17,461 nucleotides of DNA, taken from Thamnidium elegans. Taxonomy: Eukaryota; Mucoromycota; Mucoromycetes; Mucorales; Mucoraceae. Positions 15,260-17,461 of the stretch are shown piece after piece. Below the pieces are notes generated by a model. The model did no database searches and had not been told where the DNA came from. It was given only the letters and a program-made list of their open reading frames with translations. The stretch spans positions 1 to 17,461 of the forward strand of contig JAIXMG010000056.1 of the NCBI GenBank assembly GCA_025201345.1, in the 5' to 3' direction. The position numbers and the translations under genes are program-made. Positions within the stretch are counted from its first letter, which is position 1; every line of letters starts with the position of its first letter.

Positions 15260-17461
15260 ATGAACGATCAAGCTGTGTTGGCAAACATCAATTCATTCAA
15301 CCACTCAACTAATGCGTATGCTGAAACTAACTCTGGTTATCTCTTCCCTTCAAGAAAGATGGCTATTATTGAATTCGCTGGTGCTGAAGGTGAAGACTTT
15401 AGAAATTTTGAAGAAACTCTGGAATCTTACTTTGCTATGCAAAATATTACTGCCGATGCTCGTAAACTGCTTATTTTGCGTGCTCAACTTAGAAGAACTG
15501 CTAAGAACTTTTTCGAAAGAAGACTCTCTCGTGAACCTACTTTAGAACAAGGTCTTACTTATCAAGAAGCTATTGAATTACTCAAAGCGGAATATATTAC
15601 TACTGAACTTATTACTCGTTATACTATTGGATTTAACATGCTTGCTCAAGGAAAAGAAGAACATCCAAAAACTTTTCTGGGTCGCTTGCAAGAAGCTGCT
15701 GAATTAGCTGAACTGGAAGATGCAGAACAACAAATCAAGATTCGATTCCAAGTTGGACTTTTACCTGAAATCCGCAAATTTTGTATCTTGAACTCTGCTG
15801 TATCCTTTAATGATTATTTAACTAAGGCTGAAGGCTGGTGGAATGCTGAGAAACCTCGCTCAATTTCTATGAAGAATAGTCCTTTTTCGCCCCGTGACAT
15901 TGATAATTCATTTGTTGCTGAAACTTCCGCTAAACCTATTCTATCTTTTGGTAAACTACCTTCAGGAACTGATTTTTCTGTTATGGATGTCTCTAGCCAA
16001 CTGAATACTGCTTTATCCAAATTGGGAAGTGACCGTAATGCTTTGAAGCAAGTAATTGCTACATTGCAAACGTTAGATCTTCATCATATGGAAAGTCAGA
16101 ATACAGTGACTGGAACTTCTCAAAACACGAATCATCAGACTGAGAATTTAGATATCAAAGAAATGATTAGACAAGTTATGCAAGAAGAATTCAAAAAACA
16201 AAATGGTACCAATATTAATAATAATAATTATCAAAGAGGAAATAATTATAATAATCGTCGGTATAACAACGACCATTATTCTGAAAGAAGAAATGATTAT
16301 TCTCGTGGAGGTGATTCTAACTACAACAATGGTAATCAAAACCAAAGAAATAATAACAACAATTACGACAATGGCAACAATCAGAGGAATGAAAATACAA
16401 ACAAACACAAACCAGTCAAAAAACTAATCGGGTCGGCTGCTCTTACGAATGGTCAGTCGAACGCCCCTAACAACAATAAAAAATCCATTCCCCTTGAGAA
16501 CTCTTCCTCGACACATCTTACAACAATGCTTACTGATGAAAACGAAGAAGATGACCAAGATCTTTATGCTTCGGTTCGTGCTATACATCCACCTGTGGTA
16601 CAAACTTCTAAACCTTATGCTCGTCCAAGCTCCTCAAAACCTGCACCTACTCGAAAAGGGAAAGAACGCGAAACTCCTTTGCCTACTTATGATTCAACTA
16701 TTGCCGATATGGATATGACTATGGATAACCCTACAATTATATCTCCTAATCAACCTATTATAAAACCTGCTAAACCAAGAAGGAAAAGAGTAATTCCTAA
16801 ATTAAATTTTGATATTGTTTCTACTGTATTTGATCAAAATTCTAATATTCCAGTTGGTGAATTACTCAAGATCTCACCTATTGTGAAACGTCAATTTGTC
16901 AATGCTTTAAAAACACCAAGACAACCTAAAGTATCAATAGTTGCGCCTGGATCCTCATCAACTACAGCTACTATCCAAGATTTATCGTTTGTAGAAGATG
17001 ACGATGAAGACACTACTGCTATTTACACTGATTTCGTCATCAATGGATTTAAAATCAAAACTCTAATTGATGGTGGTGCTGCAAAGACTTGTATGTCTCG
17101 AGAATTAGTAGAAAAACTTGGATTACAAATCGATTCACCTAGCCAAAGTATATTTACCCTAGGAAATAGTACCAAACAACGTGGACTTGGATTGATCTAC
17201 GATGTACCCATCAAAGCCGGAGGTGTTATTACTATACCTGGAAGTATTGAAGTTCTACCTGCTACACCAACTCCTTTAATCATTGGAAACAACTGGTTAA
17301 ACCGTGCAAAGGCTGTAGTCGATTATAAACAGAAACTATTATCGGTTACATATAAAGGAAGAATGGCAGAGATACCCATTAATTTCTTTAAAACAACTAA
17401 AGGACCTATTATTCAAGCTGTAACAAAAATACCTACAAAAGTTATGGAACCTCAAATAAAA
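15260..17461 (+). CDS. Gag-protease (start of Gag-Pol) of Ty3/gypsy element 2, 3' end outside window
   Basis: The frame from ATG 15260 (MNDQAVLANINSFNHSTNAY) stays open for all 734 codons to the last base of the window. Gag would package the element RNA and the protease would process the polyprotein. Residues about 35-200 resemble Ty3-type Gag (FRNFEETLESYFAMQN, FQVGLLPEIRKF, AEGWWNAEKP). Residues about 315-385 are N-rich with R/G (RGNNYNNRRYNN), which may replace the CCHC knuckle: none is present. A basic PRRKR lies at 506-510. The protease shows LIDGGAAKTCMS with D604-G605-G606 in place of the usual DTG/DSG, and LIIGNNWL with G676. The ATG is preceded by CAAAAACTCAAAA, a good eukaryotic context. 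No stop or frameshift is seen, so this may be an active copy. Confidence 0.9.
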   Translation, partial: MNDQAVLANINSFNHSTNAYAETNSGYLFPSRKMAIIEFAGAEGEDFRNFEETLESYFAMQNITADARKLLILRAQLRRTAKNFFERRLSREPTLEQGLTYQEAIELLKAEYITTELITRYTIGFNMLAQGKEEHPKTFLGRLQEAAELAELEDAEQQIKIRFQVGLLPEIRKFCILNSAVSFNDYLTKAEGWWNAEKPRSISMKNSPFSPRDIDNSFVAETSAKPILSFGKLPSGTDFSVMDVSSQLNTALSKLGSDRNALKQVIATLQTLDLHHMESQNTVTGTSQNTNHQTENLDIKEMIRQVMQEEFKKQNGTNINNNNYQRGNNYNNRRYNNDHYSERRNDYSRGGDSNYNNGNQNQRNNNNNYDNGNNQRNENTNKHKPVKKLIGSAALTNGQSNAPNNNKKSIPLENSSSTHLTTMLTDENEEDDQDLYASVRAIHPPVVQTSKPYARPSSSKPAPTRKGKERETPLPTYDSTIADMDMTMDNPTIISPNQPIIKPAKPRRKRVIPKLNFDIVSTVFDQNSNIPVGELLKISPIVKRQFVNALKTPRQPKVSIVAPGSSSTTATIQDLSFVEDDDEDTTAIYTDFVINGFKIKTLIDGGAAKTCMSRELVEKLGLQIDSPSQSIFTLGNSTKQRGLGLIYDVPIKAGGVITIPGSIEVLPATPTPLIIGNNWLNRAKAVVDYKQKLLSVTYKGRMAEIPINFFKTTKGPIIQAVTKIPTKVMEPQIK

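Larger units (their letters stand above)
14714..17461 (+). mobile_element. Ty3/gypsy LTR retrotransposon, cut by window end (element 2)
   Basis: Left LTR, primer-binding site, a 160-nt leader and an intact Gag-protease frame are present. Reverse transcriptase and later domains should follow beyond the window. It starts about 100 bp downstream of the tRNA-Gly gene and on the same strand. It differs from element 1 in lacking a CCHC knuckle and in base composition, so it is a separate family. Confidence 0.85.

Noticed and set aside
16148..16427. Two I/V/T-rich frames overlapping Gag of element 2
   Set aside because: Off-frame readings of the Asn-codon-rich tract; the real frame is the open one from 15260.

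Overview
The window reads as AT-rich eukaryotic nuclear DNA, almost wholly mobile-element debris. A tRNA-Gly(GCC) gene without an encoded CCA, with internal A and B boxes and a T-run terminator, argues for a eukaryotic nucleus. Two Ty3/gypsy-type LTR elements, a Tc1/mariner element, an ISXO2-like (IS1595/Merlin-type) transposase and a small chromodomain frame fit an early-diverging fungus such as Mucoromycota. That placement is inferred from family resemblance only and was not searched. No host protein-coding gene is clearly visible.

Layout. At 1-1197 there is AT-rich sequence, with a degraded LTR-like relic (about 680-1045, + strand) resembling the LTR at 14.7 kb. At 1198-6133 (minus strand) lies Ty3/gypsy element 1: a 181-bp 3' LTR (1198-1378), a polypurine tract, a 29-nt A run at the stop codon, and a gag-PR-RT-RNaseH-IN frame. 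The frame is cut once by a 208-bp MITE-like insertion (3420-3627) with TTT duplications. Removing the insertion plus one TTT gives one open frame of 1493 codons. Its 5' end and 5' LTR are missing, lost at about 6133 next to an ISXO2-like transposase gene (6228-7107, +) that carries one frameshift in an A run.

From 7.3 to 10.0 kb is an unfamiliar cluster. It holds a cysteine-containing acidic/lysine-rich ORF (7315-8032, +), a convergent frameshifted coding relic (8050-8403, minus) and a broken chromodomain frame (8417-10026, +). The chromodomain frame is split by a 1285-bp, TA-flanked element (8529-9813) with inverted ends and a 21-bp tandem array. Removing that element and one TA restores the reading frame across the junction.

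A complete but dead Tc1/mariner copy occupies 10288-11870. Next is a structure with perfect 86-bp inverted arms (11975-12413) holding a protein-like fragment. From 12.4 to 14.5 kb there are no clear genes, but there are a degenerate direct repeat and two similar CCAAT plus paired CACGTG blocks. The tRNA-Gly lies at 14540-14610. About 100 bp after it begins Ty3/gypsy element 2 (14714 to the window end): a 385-bp LTR, a primer-binding site and a Gag-protease frame that stays open for 734 codons to the last base.

The genes do not form a host pathway. The window is best read as successive nested insertions whose relative order can partly be inferred from interrupted frames and target duplications.
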